Shown: positions 41,157 to 54,127 of the stretch, one piece after another
How positions within the stretch are numbered: position 1 is the stretch's first letter
Layout: each line of letters opens with the position of its first letter
DNA from: Burkholderiales bacterium
Lineage (GTDB): Bacteria; Pseudomonadota; Gammaproteobacteria; Burkholderiales; Burkholderiaceae_C
Reading direction: 5' to 3'
Length of the DNA: 64,000 nucleotides
Assembly (NCBI GenBank): GCA_028868895.1
Contig: JAGWTP010000001.1
Coordinates: 82,697 to 146,696 of the forward strand
Position numbers and translations under genes: made by a program
The notes under the pieces: model-generated
Seen by the model: the letters and a program-made list of their open reading frames with translations, nothing else
What the model was told of the DNA's origin: nothing
The model's database searches: none

Positions 41157-41750
41157 ATGGACAAGCCCTGCTCGCCGGCCTGCGTACGCAACCAGGATGT
41201 GATCCTCGATGTCTTGAGAGTTCACTTTGCCGACCGCCGCCATGTGCTGGAAATCGGCAGCGGCACCGGCCAGCACGCGGTGCATTTCGCGGCAGCGCTG
41301 CCGCATCTGGTCTGGCAGACCTCGGATGTGCCAGCGCACCACGCAGGCATCGGCCTGTGGCTCGCCGAAGCAGGGCTGCCCAACACGCCGCCGCCACTGG
41401 CCTTCGACATCAACGGCGCGCCACCGCAGGGCCCGTTCGACGCGGTCTTCACGGCCAACACGCTGCACATCATGAGTTGGTTCGAGGTGCAACGTCTGTT
41501 CGCGCTGCTTCACGGCCTGATGGCCCCGCACGCGCTGCTCACGGTTTACGGCCCGTTCAACTACGGTGGCAAATTCACCAGCGCCAGCAACGCAGCGTTC
41601 GACGCCTCGTTGCGAGCCGAGCAACCGCATCGCGGTATCCGCGATTTCGAAAAGGTGGAGGCACTCGCTCGGGCGGCCGGACTGGTACTGCGGGAAGACC
41701 GTGCGATGCCCGCCAACAACCGGTGCATCACTTGGCGGCGGGCCTCTTGA
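41157..41750 (+). CDS. DUF938 / SAM-dependent methyltransferase-like protein
   Basis: VLEIGSGTGQHAVHFAAALPHLVWQTSD; VYGPFNYGGKFTSASNAAFDASLR. Confidence 0.88.
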   Translation: MDKPCSPACVRNQDVILDVLRVHFADRRHVLEIGSGTGQHAVHFAAALPHLVWQTSDVPAHHAGIGLWLAEAGLPNTPPPLAFDINGAPPQGPFDAVFTANTLHIMSWFEVQRLFALLHGLMAPHALLTVYGPFNYGGKFTSASNAAFDASLRAEQPHRGIRDFEKVEALARAAGLVLREDRAMPANNRCITWRRAS

Positions 41751-42438
41751 GGCCCGGCGCCGCATCACCCGACGTGTCGGCGGTTCGACCGGTCTCGCGG
41801 CGAAATACCAATGCCGCCTCGAACGACGCCCGGACGAAATCCAGCGCCGCGGCGAACTCCTGGTCCGAAAGCTGGCGGGCCGCGTCGCTGGCCCGGTAGA
41901 GGTTGGCGAACTCGCGCTCGCGGCCGGCCTGCACCGCGAGTTTGCCCACGCCCACGCTCTCGAGCGTAGCCCACAGCTTCGGGTTGTAGGTGCGCGTGAG
42001 CTTCAGCGCGACGGGGATCGGGTCGTTGCGGCCGAGCACGCCCGCCAGACGCAGGATGATCTCGAACGGCAAGCCGACTTTGCCGCCCTCGACCTGCTCG
42101 AGCAGCGACACATCCTTGAGGTCGATGGCGCGGCCGATGTCTTGCAGCGTCAGGCCCGCGCCGACGCGCAGGTCGCGGAACAGTACGCCGGCCTTCTCGG
42201 CGGCAGCCTTGTGCGACGTCTTGGTCAGGCGCGCCGCGGCGGCACGAAACGACAGATCGGCCGCCGTGTTGGCGATGCCGAGCACGAAGTCGGTCCAGGA
42301 TCGCAGGTCGCGCGCAAGCGGCAACAGGCCGCGGTCCTTGACAGCTGACGCCTTCACCGCGACTGCCGGGGCCGCCCTGGGGGCCACGCGCGTCGATGCA
42401 CTCGAAGCCATCTTTCGCTTGCGGGGAGTCGTGGTCAT
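41728..42438 (-). CDS. XRE-family helix-turn-helix regulator with basic/Ala-rich N-terminus
   Basis: FRDLRVGAGLTLQDIGRAIDLKDVSLLEQVEGGKVGLPFEIILRLAGVLG; N-terminal PRKRKMASSASTRVAPRAAPAVAVKASAVK. Confidence 0.75.
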   Translation of the reverse strand: MTTTPRKRKMASSASTRVAPRAAPAVAVKASAVKDRGLLPLARDLRSWTDFVLGIANTAADLSFRAAAARLTKTSHKAAAEKAGVLFRDLRVGAGLTLQDIGRAIDLKDVSLLEQVEGGKVGLPFEIILRLAGVLGRNDPIPVALKLTRTYNPKLWATLESVGVGKLAVQAGREREFANLYRASDAARQLSDQEFAAALDFVRASFEAALVFRRETGRTADTSGDAAPGLKRPAAK

Positions 42439-42485
42439 GCGAACTCGCTTTGGGGTGTCGGCCAGCCCGGTTTGGATGACTCGGG

Positions 42486-43749
<1,264 letters not shown>

Positions 43750-43757
43750 CTGACCTG

Positions 43758-43784
43758 CTAGCACTCACAGTTGTTGAGTGCTAA
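43758..43784 (+). promoter_or_regulatory. CIRCE operator (HrcA binding site)
   Basis: CTAGCACTC-ACAGTTGTT-GAGTGCTAA; one mismatch to TTAGCACTC-N9-GAGTGCTAA. Confidence 0.92.
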
Positions 43785-43888
43785 CAAATGAACATCGGCT
43801 TCGGCCTGCGCTTCCGATCCAAGTGGATGAGCGCACACTTTGCCTATGTCCCCCGAGAACTATCGTTCCGATTCCTCAAGGAGATGCT

Positions 43889-44179
43889 ATGAAACTTCGT
43901 CCGTTGCACGATCGCGTGATCGTCAAGCGCCTGGAACAAGAAACCAAGACCGCCTCGGGCATCGTGATTCCCGACAACGCCGCCGAAAAGCCCGACCAGG
44001 GTGAAGTGCTGGCGGTGGGCCCCGGCAAGCGCAATGAAAAGGGCGACTTCGTTGTCCTGAACATCAAGGTCGGCGACCGCGTCCTGTTCGGCAAGTACAG
44101 CGGCCAGACCGTCAAGGTCGATGGCGAAGAACTGCTGGTGATGAAGGAAGACGACCTGTTCGCGGTTGTCGAGAAGTAA
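43889..44179 (+). CDS. groES: Co-chaperonin GroES
   Basis: [48 protein letters not shown]. Confidence 0.98.
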   Translation: MKLRPLHDRVIVKRLEQETKTASGIVIPDNAAEKPDQGEVLAVGPGKRNEKGDFVVLNIKVGDRVLFGKYSGQTVKVDGEELLVMKEDDLFAVVEK

Positions 44180-44200
44180 TCCTTTCGACCCAAGAACTGA

Positions 44201-45880
<1,680 letters not shown>

Positions 45881-45947
45881 TCCACGCCGGCGCCGTCTGA
45901 AAGGCAACCGCGAGCGGTTGCCGATCCGGCGTCCGGGCACTTCAAGA

Positions 45948-45973
45948 GGGGTCACCGACGGTGGCCCCTTTTT
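45948..45973 (+). terminator. Rho-independent terminator after groEL
   Basis: GGGGTCACC-GAC-GGTGGCCCC followed by TTTTT. Confidence 0.85.
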
Positions 45974-46070
45974 CATTTCGGCGGCGGTCTTGGCGTTTGC
46001 CCGAGGCTGTCGCCGCGGTCGGATCGACGGCGGGATAATCTGCATCCTAAGGGCTTGTTGGGGTGTCTTG

Positions 46071-48131
46071 ATGCCGATCGCTCCAGTGCTACAGCGGTTC
46101 GTCGACGATGAGTTGGCGCGGGCGCCGGCACTCATCGAGCGCACGGTCGCCGGGACGCTGCGGCTGCTCGGTGACGCCAAGGACAGCCCGCTCGCCGCGG
46201 CCGAACGCGCTCAGCAATCGACCATCGCGCAGGCGTTGCAGGTTCATGGCGCGGCGTTCCAACACGCGTTCGTGCAGGCCATGCACCTCGGAGTGCAACA
46301 GGCGCTCGACGACTCGGCTGATGGGCTGCCCGGCGGCGCGGCCGGTGCGGGCAGCGGACTCGAATTGATGGACGAGTCGCGCGTCGAGATCGACATCGAA
46401 ATCTCGCGCGCGATGCAGCTGATCGACACCACCGCCGAATGGGAACTGCGCGAGCTGCAGACCTTCACTTCGACACTCGTCGGGCAGACCCACGTGAGTG
46501 CGCAATCCAATCCGTTTCGCCCGCTCGTGGTGGCCACCGCGCTGTGGCAGGCGGCGTGTGTCGTGAGCCCGGTGCAGGCGCACCGCACCACGCTGCTGCG
46601 GGTGTCGGCCGGCGTCGCCGCCGGGCTGCTGAAGAACGCCTGGGCAGCGGCCTGCACGCGACTTGAATCACAGGGCGTGGAGCCGGGCATCTATAGAACG
46701 GTGTTGCTCGCGCCGGGTGCCGTGAGCCCGCGCAAGGAGGCTCCTGCCGCTGCCGATCCGCCCGATGTGCTGGCAAGCCTGTTGGCCAGCATGCCGGCTG
46801 GCCGGCCCTGGATCACGGTGGGCGAGCATGGCGACGCCACGCCGGCCACCGGTACGCCCGCAGTACCGGTGCCAATCGCACCTGCACCTGCATCTGCCGC
46901 CACCCCCGCGGCCAGCCAGGCGTCGCCGCTCGAACGCCAGACCACCGAGTTGCTGAACCGCGTGTTCGACGCCATGGCCGCCGACCCGCAGGTGCCTGCG
47001 CCTTTCCTCGCGCTGCTCGCGCGCCTGCAGGGTGCGGCACTGCGCATGGCGCTGTTCGACCCCGAGATGTGCGGCTCGACCGACCATCCCGCATGGCGGC
47101 TGATCAACCGCATCGGCGCAGCCGGCACCGGCCACCCGCTGGCCGGTGATCCGCGCACCGTGGCGCTGCTGGCGTTCTGCCAGACGCTGATCGAACAGCT
47201 CGGTCACACCGCCGAACCCGATGCGTCGCTCTACCGCCGCGCGCTGACGCAACTCGACGCCTTCATGGCCGACCAGTGGCAGGCGCAGTTGCACGCCGCG
47301 CAACGCGCGGTGCAGACGCTGCAATCGGCCGAACGCCGCGAGGTGCTCGAGCAGCGGCTGGCCCAGCGCATCGTCGACCAGATGGTGCCGGTACGCACCA
47401 CGCCGACGGTGCGGCGTTTCATGACCGGCGCGTGGGCCAAGGTGCTGGCCGACGCGATGCTGCGCGACGGCGACGATGCACCGACCACGCGCGGCTACAT
47501 CAAGCTCGTCGACGAGTTGTTGTGGAGCGTTCAATTGCCCGACCACCCGCAAAGCCGCCAGCGGCTGGTCACCCTGCTGCCGAGCATGCTGCAACGCCTG
47601 CGCGCCGGCATGGAGCAGATCGGATTGCCCGCGGCCGAGCAGGCCGGCATGCTCGACGAGTTGATGGCGATCCACACCGAGGCCTTGCGGCCCGGCCGAG
47701 GTGAAGCCGCCACACTCACGCCCGAGCAGATCGTGCAACGCATGCGCAATGAGGTGTTGCCGGCCGCGACCGGCCATGGCGGCTTCACCGATTCGGTGAT
47801 CGACCTGGCGTCGATGGAGACGGTGCCCGCCGATGTGCTGCCCAGCGGCGGTTCGGCCGCCGAACCCGCGAAACGCATCGAAGCACTGCGCCCGGGCGAC
47901 CGGCTGCGCCTGTTCCTGCAAGGACGATGGTCGAACGTGCAACTGCTGTGGCGCAGCGATCTGGGCCTGTTCTTCCTGTTTGGCGGCGACACCGCGGCGC
48001 GCACCCATTCGGTCACGCACCGGGCGCTGGAACGTCTGAATTCGGCCGGCCTGGTACAGCCGCTGGAAACCAGCCCGCTGCTGCAACGCGCGCTGGACAG
48101 CTTGGCGCGCGAACTGGTGCGGCCGGGCTAA
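46071..48131 (+). CDS. DUF1631-family protein
   Basis: MPIAPVLQRFVDDELARAPALIERTVAGTLRLLGDA...LEQRLAQRIVDQMVPVRTTPTVRRFMTGAWAKVLADAML; C-terminal LRPGDRLRLFLQGRWSNVQLLWRSDLGLFFLF. Confidence 0.85.
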   Translation: MPIAPVLQRFVDDELARAPALIERTVAGTLRLLGDAKDSPLAAAERAQQSTIAQALQVHGAAFQHAFVQAMHLGVQQALDDSADGLPGGAAGAGSGLELMDESRVEIDIEISRAMQLIDTTAEWELRELQTFTSTLVGQTHVSAQSNPFRPLVVATALWQAACVVSPVQAHRTTLLRVSAGVAAGLLKNAWAAACTRLESQGVEPGIYRTVLLAPGAVSPRKEAPAAADPPDVLASLLASMPAGRPWITVGEHGDATPATGTPAVPVPIAPAPASAATPAASQASPLERQTTELLNRVFDAMAADPQVPAPFLALLARLQGAALRMALFDPEMCGSTDHPAWRLINRIGAAGTGHPLAGDPRTVALLAFCQTLIEQLGHTAEPDASLYRRALTQLDAFMADQWQAQLHAAQRAVQTLQSAERREVLEQRLAQRIVDQMVPVRTTPTVRRFMTGAWAKVLADAMLRDGDDAPTTRGYIKLVDELLWSVQLPDHPQSRQRLVTLLPSMLQRLRAGMEQIGLPAAEQAGMLDELMAIHTEALRPGRGEAATLTPEQIVQRMRNEVLPAATGHGGFTDSVIDLASMETVPADVLPSGGSAAEPAKRIEALRPGDRLRLFLQGRWSNVQLLWRSDLGLFFLFGGDTAARTHSVTHRALERLNSAGLVQPLETSPLLQRALDSLARELVRPG

Positions 48132-49030
48132 GCCGCGAGGTGGCGCTCGATCTCGGCGGCGACGAACTGCGGCCGCTCGTGAACGATCCAGTGCGTGGCT
48201 CCGGGCACGCGCACCAGCCGCATCGCAGGCACGAACTCAGCCAGTCCGTCGATCAACGGCAGCGGCAACGCGAGGTCGTCTTCGGCCCAAATCACCAGCG
48301 TGGGCACGTTCACGGTGACGTACTCGGGGCTGAACGCGATCGTCATGACCGCCGAGTCCGGCGCGGTGGGCGGTCGCAGCGGCGAGGCGCGGTAGTAGTT
48401 GCAGCCGCCGGTCAGGCCATAGCGCCAGATCGCGCGGTATTGATCGCGCACGCGGTCGGTCAGCCAGCCACCGCCCACACGTTTCGAATCGAGTGCGCCC
48501 ATGTTGGTGAACAGCGCCCACAGTCGCGCGTAGTCGTTCTCGGCCAGCAAGCGCTCGGCATCGGGTCGGCACAGGAAATTCATGTACGCGCTGGCCGCCT
48601 GCTGCGGCGCGCTGTGCTGCAACTCGCGCAGGAAGGTCGCCGGGTGCGGTGAGTTGATGATGACCAGGCGCTGCAGCATTTCGGGGTGCAATGCCGCGAA
48701 GGTCCATGCGACTGCGCCGCCCCAGTCGTGCGCCACCAGCGCCGCCAGCGGGCCGCCGCCGAGCCGATGAATCAACGCCTCGAGGTCGGTCGCCAGGTGC
48801 TTGACGCGATAGGCCTCGACCTCGGCCGGTGCCGAAGAAGGCCCGAACCCGCGCAGATTCGGTGCGACGCAGCGGTAGCGGCTGCCGAAGTGTTCGAGCA
48901 GTTCGTCCCAGACGAATGCGGCTTCCGGAAATCCGTGCAGGAACAGCAGCACCGGCGCACCGGCTCGGCCGGTGGCACGGCAACTCAAGGTGACGCCGTG
49001 AGGCAGCACGGCTTCGAAGGTCTCGATCAT
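48128..49030 (-). CDS. Alpha/beta-fold hydrolase (epoxide hydrolase/haloalkane dehalogenase-like)
   Basis: VLLFLHGFPEAAFVWDELLEHFGSRYRCVAPNLRGFGPSSAP; VAHDWGGAVAW; C-terminal GATHWIVHERP. Confidence 0.88.
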   Translation of the reverse strand: MIETFEAVLPHGVTLSCRATGRAGAPVLLFLHGFPEAAFVWDELLEHFGSRYRCVAPNLRGFGPSSAPAEVEAYRVKHLATDLEALIHRLGGGPLAALVAHDWGGAVAWTFAALHPEMLQRLVIINSPHPATFLRELQHSAPQQAASAYMNFLCRPDAERLLAENDYARLWALFTNMGALDSKRVGGGWLTDRVRDQYRAIWRYGLTGGCNYYRASPLRPPTAPDSAVMTIAFSPEYVTVNVPTLVIWAEDDLALPLPLIDGLAEFVPAMRLVRVPGATHWIVHERPQFVAAEIERHLAA

Positions 49031-49103
49031 CGCAAGCTCCCTGGCGGTCGGCGCCGGCGAAGTATCGATCCGCCGCGTTGCCCCTGCCGTCACCGGCGAG
49101 ACA

Positions 49104-49817
49104 TCAGGGATGGACCCAGCCGTGCAGCACCTTCGCAGCGTCGCCAATGCCGACCTTCTTCAGCGCCGAGAACAAGGTCACCGCCACATCGGCTTCCATC
49201 GTCGCGAACTCGCCGAGCACCGCCTGCGCGGCCGAGAGCGCCACGGCGGCCTCACTGCGACTGAGCTTGTCGGACTTGGTCAGCAGCACCAGCAACTTGA
49301 CCGCGCCATTGCCCACACGCGGCGCGACGAAGCTCATCAGCTGGCGGTCGAGGTCGGTGAAGCCCAGGCGCGAATCGATCATCAACACCACGCCGACGAG
49401 GCTGCGGCGCACGTCGAGGTAGTCGGCCATGACCTTCTGCCAGCGCAGCTTGGCGCCGCGCGCCACCGCCGCATAGCCATAGCCCGGCAGGTCGGCGAAG
49501 AGTGCATCGGGCACCATCTTGGGACCGAGGTCGAACAGGTTGATGTGCTGGGTGCGCCCGGGCGTCTTCGAAGCGAACGCCAGGCGCTTTTGCTGCGTCA
49601 GCGTATTGATCGCGGTCGACTTGCCGGCGTTGGAACGGCCGACGAAGGCAATCTCGGGCAGTTCGGTCTGAGGCAACTGGTCGAGCTGGCTGGCGGTGGT
49701 GCGAAACCGCGCGGTGTGGGTCCAGCCGAGCGCGCGCTTTTCGGCGTCGGCCGCCGGGTCGGGCTGTTTGGCTGACGCGGCGATCTGTGCCGGTCTGGAA
49801 TTGATTTGCTCGGCCAT
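49104..49817 (-). CDS. engB: Ribosome biogenesis GTP-binding protein YihA/EngB
   Basis: EIAFVGRSNAGKSTAINTLTQQKRLAFASKTPGRTQHINLF; LADLPGYGYA; LLTKSDKLSR. Confidence 0.95.
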   Translation of the reverse strand: MAEQINSRPAQIAASAKQPDPAADAEKRALGWTHTARFRTTASQLDQLPQTELPEIAFVGRSNAGKSTAINTLTQQKRLAFASKTPGRTQHINLFDLGPKMVPDALFADLPGYGYAAVARGAKLRWQKVMADYLDVRRSLVGVVLMIDSRLGFTDLDRQLMSFVAPRVGNGAVKLLVLLTKSDKLSRSEAAVALSAAQAVLGEFATMEADVAVTLFSALKKVGIGDAAKVLHGWVHP

Positions 49818-49881
49818 CTGGAGTCGCCCAAAGCCGTCATTGTAAAATTACCGGGTTTTGCACAAGAAACTGCTGCACGCC

Positions 49882-50529
49882 ATGAAGTCTGTTGCCTCCG
49901 TTGTCACCCCCGCGCTTGTCACTATCGGTGTCGGTCTGCTGCTCGCCGCGTCGGCCTGCGTGGCCGTTGCGCAGGAAGCCAAGCCCCCGGCCGCGCCCGA
50001 CCTCGCCAAGGGCCAGGCCACCGCCCAGGTCTGCGCGGCCTGCCACACGAGCGATGGTTCGCGCGGCAGCCCGGCCTACCCCATCCTGCAGGGCCAGCAC
50101 CCCGAATACCTGGTCAAGCAGCTGACGGAGTTCAAGTCGGGCCTGCGTGCGAATGCGATCATGACCGGCATGGTGGCTGCGCTCAGCCCCGACGACATGA
50201 AGAACGTCGCCGCGTTCTACGCCAGCAAGCAGGCCAAGCCGGGCTTCGCGAAGCACAAGGACCTGGTCGCACTGGGCGAGAAGATCTTCCGCGGCGGCAT
50301 CGCCGACCGCAACATTCCGGCCTGTGCCGGTTGCCACAGCCCGGACGGCGCCGGCATCCCTTCGCAGTACCCGCGCCTGGCGGGCCAACATGCCGAGTAC
50401 ACCGAGGCGCAACTCGTCGCCTTCCGCAGCGGTGCACGCAAGAACAGCGTGCCAATGATGGGAGTGGCGGCCAAGTTGAATGACCGCGAGATCAAGGCCG
50501 TCGCCGACTACATCACCGGGCTGTACTGA
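49882..50529 (+). CDS. Diheme c-type cytochrome (cytochrome c4-like)
   Basis: Signal peptide MKSVASVVTPALVTIGVGLLLAASACVAVA; two CXXCH motifs (CAACH, CAGCH); in-frame TTG at 49858 also possible. Confidence 0.9.
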   Translation: MKSVASVVTPALVTIGVGLLLAASACVAVAQEAKPPAAPDLAKGQATAQVCAACHTSDGSRGSPAYPILQGQHPEYLVKQLTEFKSGLRANAIMTGMVAALSPDDMKNVAAFYASKQAKPGFAKHKDLVALGEKIFRGGIADRNIPACAGCHSPDGAGIPSQYPRLAGQHAEYTEAQLVAFRSGARKNSVPMMGVAAKLNDREIKAVADYITGLY

Positions 50530-50553
50530 ACCTGCCGCAGCGTTTCCCCAGCG

Positions 50554-50585
50554 AAAGGGCCGGCCTTGCACCGGCCCTTTCTCGT
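50554..50585 (+). terminator. Rho-independent terminator after the cytochrome gene
   Basis: AAAGGGCCGG-CCTTGCA-CCGGCCCTTT then CTCGT. Confidence 0.75.
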
Positions 50586-50615
50586 CTTGGCCTGCGATCC
50601 CTCGATAATCCGATC

Positions 50616-52760
50616 ATGACCGCCACCTCCACCACCGGCATCGAAGTACGTGCCCGTTCCCGCTGGGTGCGCGATGGGGTCGAGCTGGTGTCGTCGATGC
50701 GCTTCTCGATCTCGCTGCTCACGGTGATCTGCATTGCCTCGGTGATCGGCACTGTCGTCAAGCAGCACGAGCCCTTCAGCAACTACGTCAACCAGTTCGG
50801 ACCGTTCTGGGCCGAGTTCTTCGCCAAGGTCGGATTGTTCTCGGTCTACAGCGTCTGGTGGTTTCTGCTCATCCTGACCTTCCTGGTGATCTCGACCAGC
50901 CTGTGCATCGTGCGCAATGTGCCCAAGATCATCACCGACCTGCGCACCTACAAGGAAGGGGTGCGCGAACAAGCCTTGGCGTCGTTCCACCACAAGGGAC
51001 AGGGCGCACTGGCCGAGACGCCGCAGCACGCCCTCGAACGTGTTGGCGCGTTGCTCGTGCACGGCGGCTGGAAGGCCAAGGTGCAGGTGCGCTCGAACGG
51101 CACGATGATCGCGGCGCGCCGCGGCGCGGCCAACAAGCTCGGCTACATCGCCGCACATTCGGCGATCGTGCTCGTCTGTCTTGGCGGGCTGCTCGACGGT
51201 GACCTGATCGTGCGAGCCCAGATGCTTTTGCAGGGCAAGCACACGTACACCGGCGGCGGCCTGATGAAAGACGTGCCGGCCCGGTACCGGCTCGGGCCCG
51301 ACACCCCGACCTTCCGCGCCAACCTGCTGGTGCCCGAGGGCTCGCGCTCGGGCACTGCAGTGATCAACATGCAGAACGGCGTGGTGCTGCAGGACCTGCC
51401 GTTCGACGTGGAATTGAAGAAGTTCATCGTCGAGTATTACGACACCGGCATGCCCAAGCTGTTCGCCAGCCAGATCGTGATCCACGACCACGACACCGGC
51501 GAGTCGACACCGGCGCTCGTGAAGGTCAACGAGCCTGCGTTCCACCGCGGCGTGGCGATCTACCAGAGCAGCTTCGACGACGGCGGCTCTTCGCTCAAGC
51601 TGCGCGGCCTGCCGATGGGCGCGAGCGGCAAACCCTTCGAGGTCGATGGCGTGGTCGGCGACAGCACCCAGATCTCCAGCGGGGACACCAAGCTGACGCT
51701 CGAGTTCAGCGGCCTGCGCGTCATCAATGTCGAGAACCTGTCGGGCAACACTGGCGCCACCGATGTGCGCAAGGTCAATTTGGTCACGGCCTTCGAAGGC
51801 GCGGTGGGCGACCACCTGGGGTCGGGTGCCAAGACGAACACCAAGAAGGTCCTGCACAACGTCGGCCCGTCGGTCAGCTACAAGCTGCGCGACGCTTCGG
51901 GCCAGGCGCGCGAGTTCAACAACTACATGCTGCCGGTCGATCTCGACGGCCAGCGCGTGTTTCTGGCCGGCGCGCGCGACAAGCCCGACCAGGAGATGCG
52001 CTACATGCGCATCCCGGCCGACGACAGCGACAGCATCGACGGCTGGATGCGCCTGCGCGAAGCACTGCTCGATCCGGCGTTGCGCGCGAAGGCGGCAGCG
52101 CGCTACGTCGCCTTGGCGACCCCGCCCGACAAACCCGAGATGGCCTCGCAGCTCTCGACCACGGCGCTGCGCACGCTGGCACTGTTTGCCGGCGCCGAGG
52201 CGGCGGGAGCCAAGAGCAAGGCAAACGACGGCCCGCCGCTGGCCGGGCTGCAGGCGATCTCCGACTTCATCGAGAACAGCGTTCCCGAAGCCGAGCGTTC
52301 GCGCATCTCCGACGTGCTGCTTCGCATCCTGAACGGCAGCCTGTTCCAGTTGTTGAACCTGACGCGCGAGAACGCCGGTCTGCAACCGCTCCCGGCCGAT
52401 CAGAAGACCCAGGCGTTCATGACGCAGTCGGTGCTGTCCCTGTCCGACAGCTTCTTCTATCCGGCGCCGGTGCTGTTCGAGCTGACCGGGTTCAAGCAGG
52501 TCCAGGCCAGCGTGTTCCAGGTCGCCCGCGCACCTGGAAAGACGCTGGTCTACATCGGCGCCGTGTTGCTGATCATCGGCGTGTTCGCGATGCTCTACAT
52601 TCGGGAACGGCGCCTGTGGGTATGGGTCGCACCCTCGGAAGCCGCTCCTACCGGCGGGGGCACCAGAATCACCGTGGCCATGTCCACCACCCGGCGCACG
52701 CTCGACGCCGACGCAGAATTCGAGCAACTGAAACGCTCGATCCTGAAAGGCTCACCATGA
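50616..52760 (+). CDS. resB: Cytochrome c biogenesis protein ResB/Ccs1
   Basis: VELVSSMRFSISLLTVICIASVIGTVVKQHEPFSNYVNQFGPFWAEFF; ends by ATGA overlap with ccsB. Confidence 0.94.
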   Translation: MTATSTTGIEVRARSRWVRDGVELVSSMRFSISLLTVICIASVIGTVVKQHEPFSNYVNQFGPFWAEFFAKVGLFSVYSVWWFLLILTFLVISTSLCIVRNVPKIITDLRTYKEGVREQALASFHHKGQGALAETPQHALERVGALLVHGGWKAKVQVRSNGTMIAARRGAANKLGYIAAHSAIVLVCLGGLLDGDLIVRAQMLLQGKHTYTGGGLMKDVPARYRLGPDTPTFRANLLVPEGSRSGTAVINMQNGVVLQDLPFDVELKKFIVEYYDTGMPKLFASQIVIHDHDTGESTPALVKVNEPAFHRGVAIYQSSFDDGGSSLKLRGLPMGASGKPFEVDGVVGDSTQISSGDTKLTLEFSGLRVINVENLSGNTGATDVRKVNLVTAFEGAVGDHLGSGAKTNTKKVLHNVGPSVSYKLRDASGQAREFNNYMLPVDLDGQRVFLAGARDKPDQEMRYMRIPADDSDSIDGWMRLREALLDPALRAKAAARYVALATPPDKPEMASQLSTTALRTLALFAGAEAAGAKSKANDGPPLAGLQAISDFIENSVPEAERSRISDVLLRILNGSLFQLLNLTRENAGLQPLPADQKTQAFMTQSVLSLSDSFFYPAPVLFELTGFKQVQASVFQVARAPGKTLVYIGAVLLIIGVFAMLYIRERRLWVWVAPSEAAPTGGGTRITVAMSTTRRTLDADAEFEQLKRSILKGSP

Positions 52761-54127
52761 ACACCACCACGCTGCAGCCGATGAGTCTGGGTCGCCCGTC
52801 CGGGCCGCTTGGATTCTTCTCGGGCCGCTCGCCGTTTGACTGGCTTTTCGCCGCGCTCGTGCTCGGCGGCGGCGTCTTCGCGCTCTCGCAGTACGGCGCG
52901 TCGATGAACTACTACGAGAAATTGATCCTGGCTGGCGCGATGCCGGTCGTGGTGCTTCTCGGCTGGTTCTGGGGCCCGCTGCGCCTGCTGATGCTGGGCG
53001 TGACCGCCGCCACCCTGCTGGCGATCAACCTGTACGACCGCAAGATGGGCAGCTTCGGCGCCGATCTCGCCCAGGCCGACCATGTGTTCTTGCTGAAGTA
53101 CCTGCTGTCGAGCCAGAGCGCGATCATGTGGATGTGCGTGCTGTTCTTCATGAGCACCGCGTTCTACTGGCTCGGCTTTGCGGCCAAGACCGAGGACAAC
53201 GCCGCGGTGCGCATCGGCTCGGGCCTGGCCTGGTTCGCGGTGTTCATGGCGCTCACCGGCACGATGGTGCGCTGGTTCGAGAGCCACCAGATCGGGCCCG
53301 ACATCGGCCACATTCCGGTCAGCAACCTTTACGAAGTGTTCGTGCTGTTCTGCTGGCTGACGACGCTGTTCTATCTGTACTACGAGCAGCACTACCGCAC
53401 CAAGTCGCTGGGCGCGTTCGTGATGTTGGTGGTCAGCGCGGCGGTGGGCTTCCTGATCTGGTACACGGTCGCCCGCGACGCGAGCGAGATCCAGCCGCTG
53501 GTGCCCGCGCTTCAAAGCTGGTGGATGAAGCTGCATGTGCCGGCCAACTTCATCGGCTACGGGAGCTTTTCGCTGTCGGCAATGGTGGCGCTGGCGTACC
53601 TGCTGAAGAATTCATCGACGCGCGCGCTGTGGGCCGGCCTGCTCGGCGTTCCTGCGCTGGTGATCGCTGTTCCGTTGGTCGGCTTCGCGCTGTTCGGCGG
53701 CCTGTCGCCCAACGACATGGCTTCAGTGGCGAAGGCCGGTCGCATGGTCGGCGGCACGATGGCGTTCTTCGCGTTCGCGATCCTGTCGCGGCGCTGGATC
53801 AATGCACGCACGCCGAGCGCCGAGATCTCCGACGACCTGATGTACAAGTCGATCGCGGTCGGTTTCGCGTTCTTCACGATCGCGACCATCCTCGGCGCGT
53901 TCTGGGCGGCCGAAGCCTGGGGCGGCTACTGGAGCTGGGACCCGAAGGAAACGTGGGCCCTGATCGTCTGGCTGAACTACGCCGCCTGGCTGCACATGCG
54001 GCTGATGAAGGGCCTGCGTGGCAGCGTCTCGGCCTGGTGGGCGCTCACCGGGCTCGTGGTCACGAGCTTCGCCTTCCTTGGCGTCAACATGTTTCTGTCG
54101 GGACTGCACTCGTACGGCACGTTGTAG
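52757..54127 (+). CDS. ccsB: Cytochrome c biogenesis protein CcsA/ResC family
   Basis: WWD-type motif WAAEAWGGYWSWDPKETWALIVWLNYAAWLHMR; multiple TM segments. Confidence 0.93.
   Translation: MNTTTLQPMSLGRPSGPLGFFSGRSPFDWLFAALVLGGGVFALSQYGASMNYYEKLILAGAMPVVVLLGWFWGPLRLLMLGVTAATLLAINLYDRKMGSFGADLAQADHVFLLKYLLSSQSAIMWMCVLFFMSTAFYWLGFAAKTEDNAAVRIGSGLAWFAVFMALTGTMVRWFESHQIGPDIGHIPVSNLYEVFVLFCWLTTLFYLYYEQHYRTKSLGAFVMLVVSAAVGFLIWYTVARDASEIQPLVPALQSWWMKLHVPANFIGYGSFSLSAMVALAYLLKNSSTRALWAGLLGVPALVIAVPLVGFALFGGLSPNDMASVAKAGRMVGGTMAFFAFAILSRRWINARTPSAEISDDLMYKSIAVGFAFFTIATILGAFWAAEAWGGYWSWDPKETWALIVWLNYAAWLHMRLMKGLRGSVSAWWALTGLVVTSFAFLGVNMFLSGLHSYGTL

Noticed and set aside
41728-42438. XRE protein as an antitoxin
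   Set aside because: Neighbours are pobA and a methyltransferase-like gene; no small toxin-like ORF with support is adjacent.
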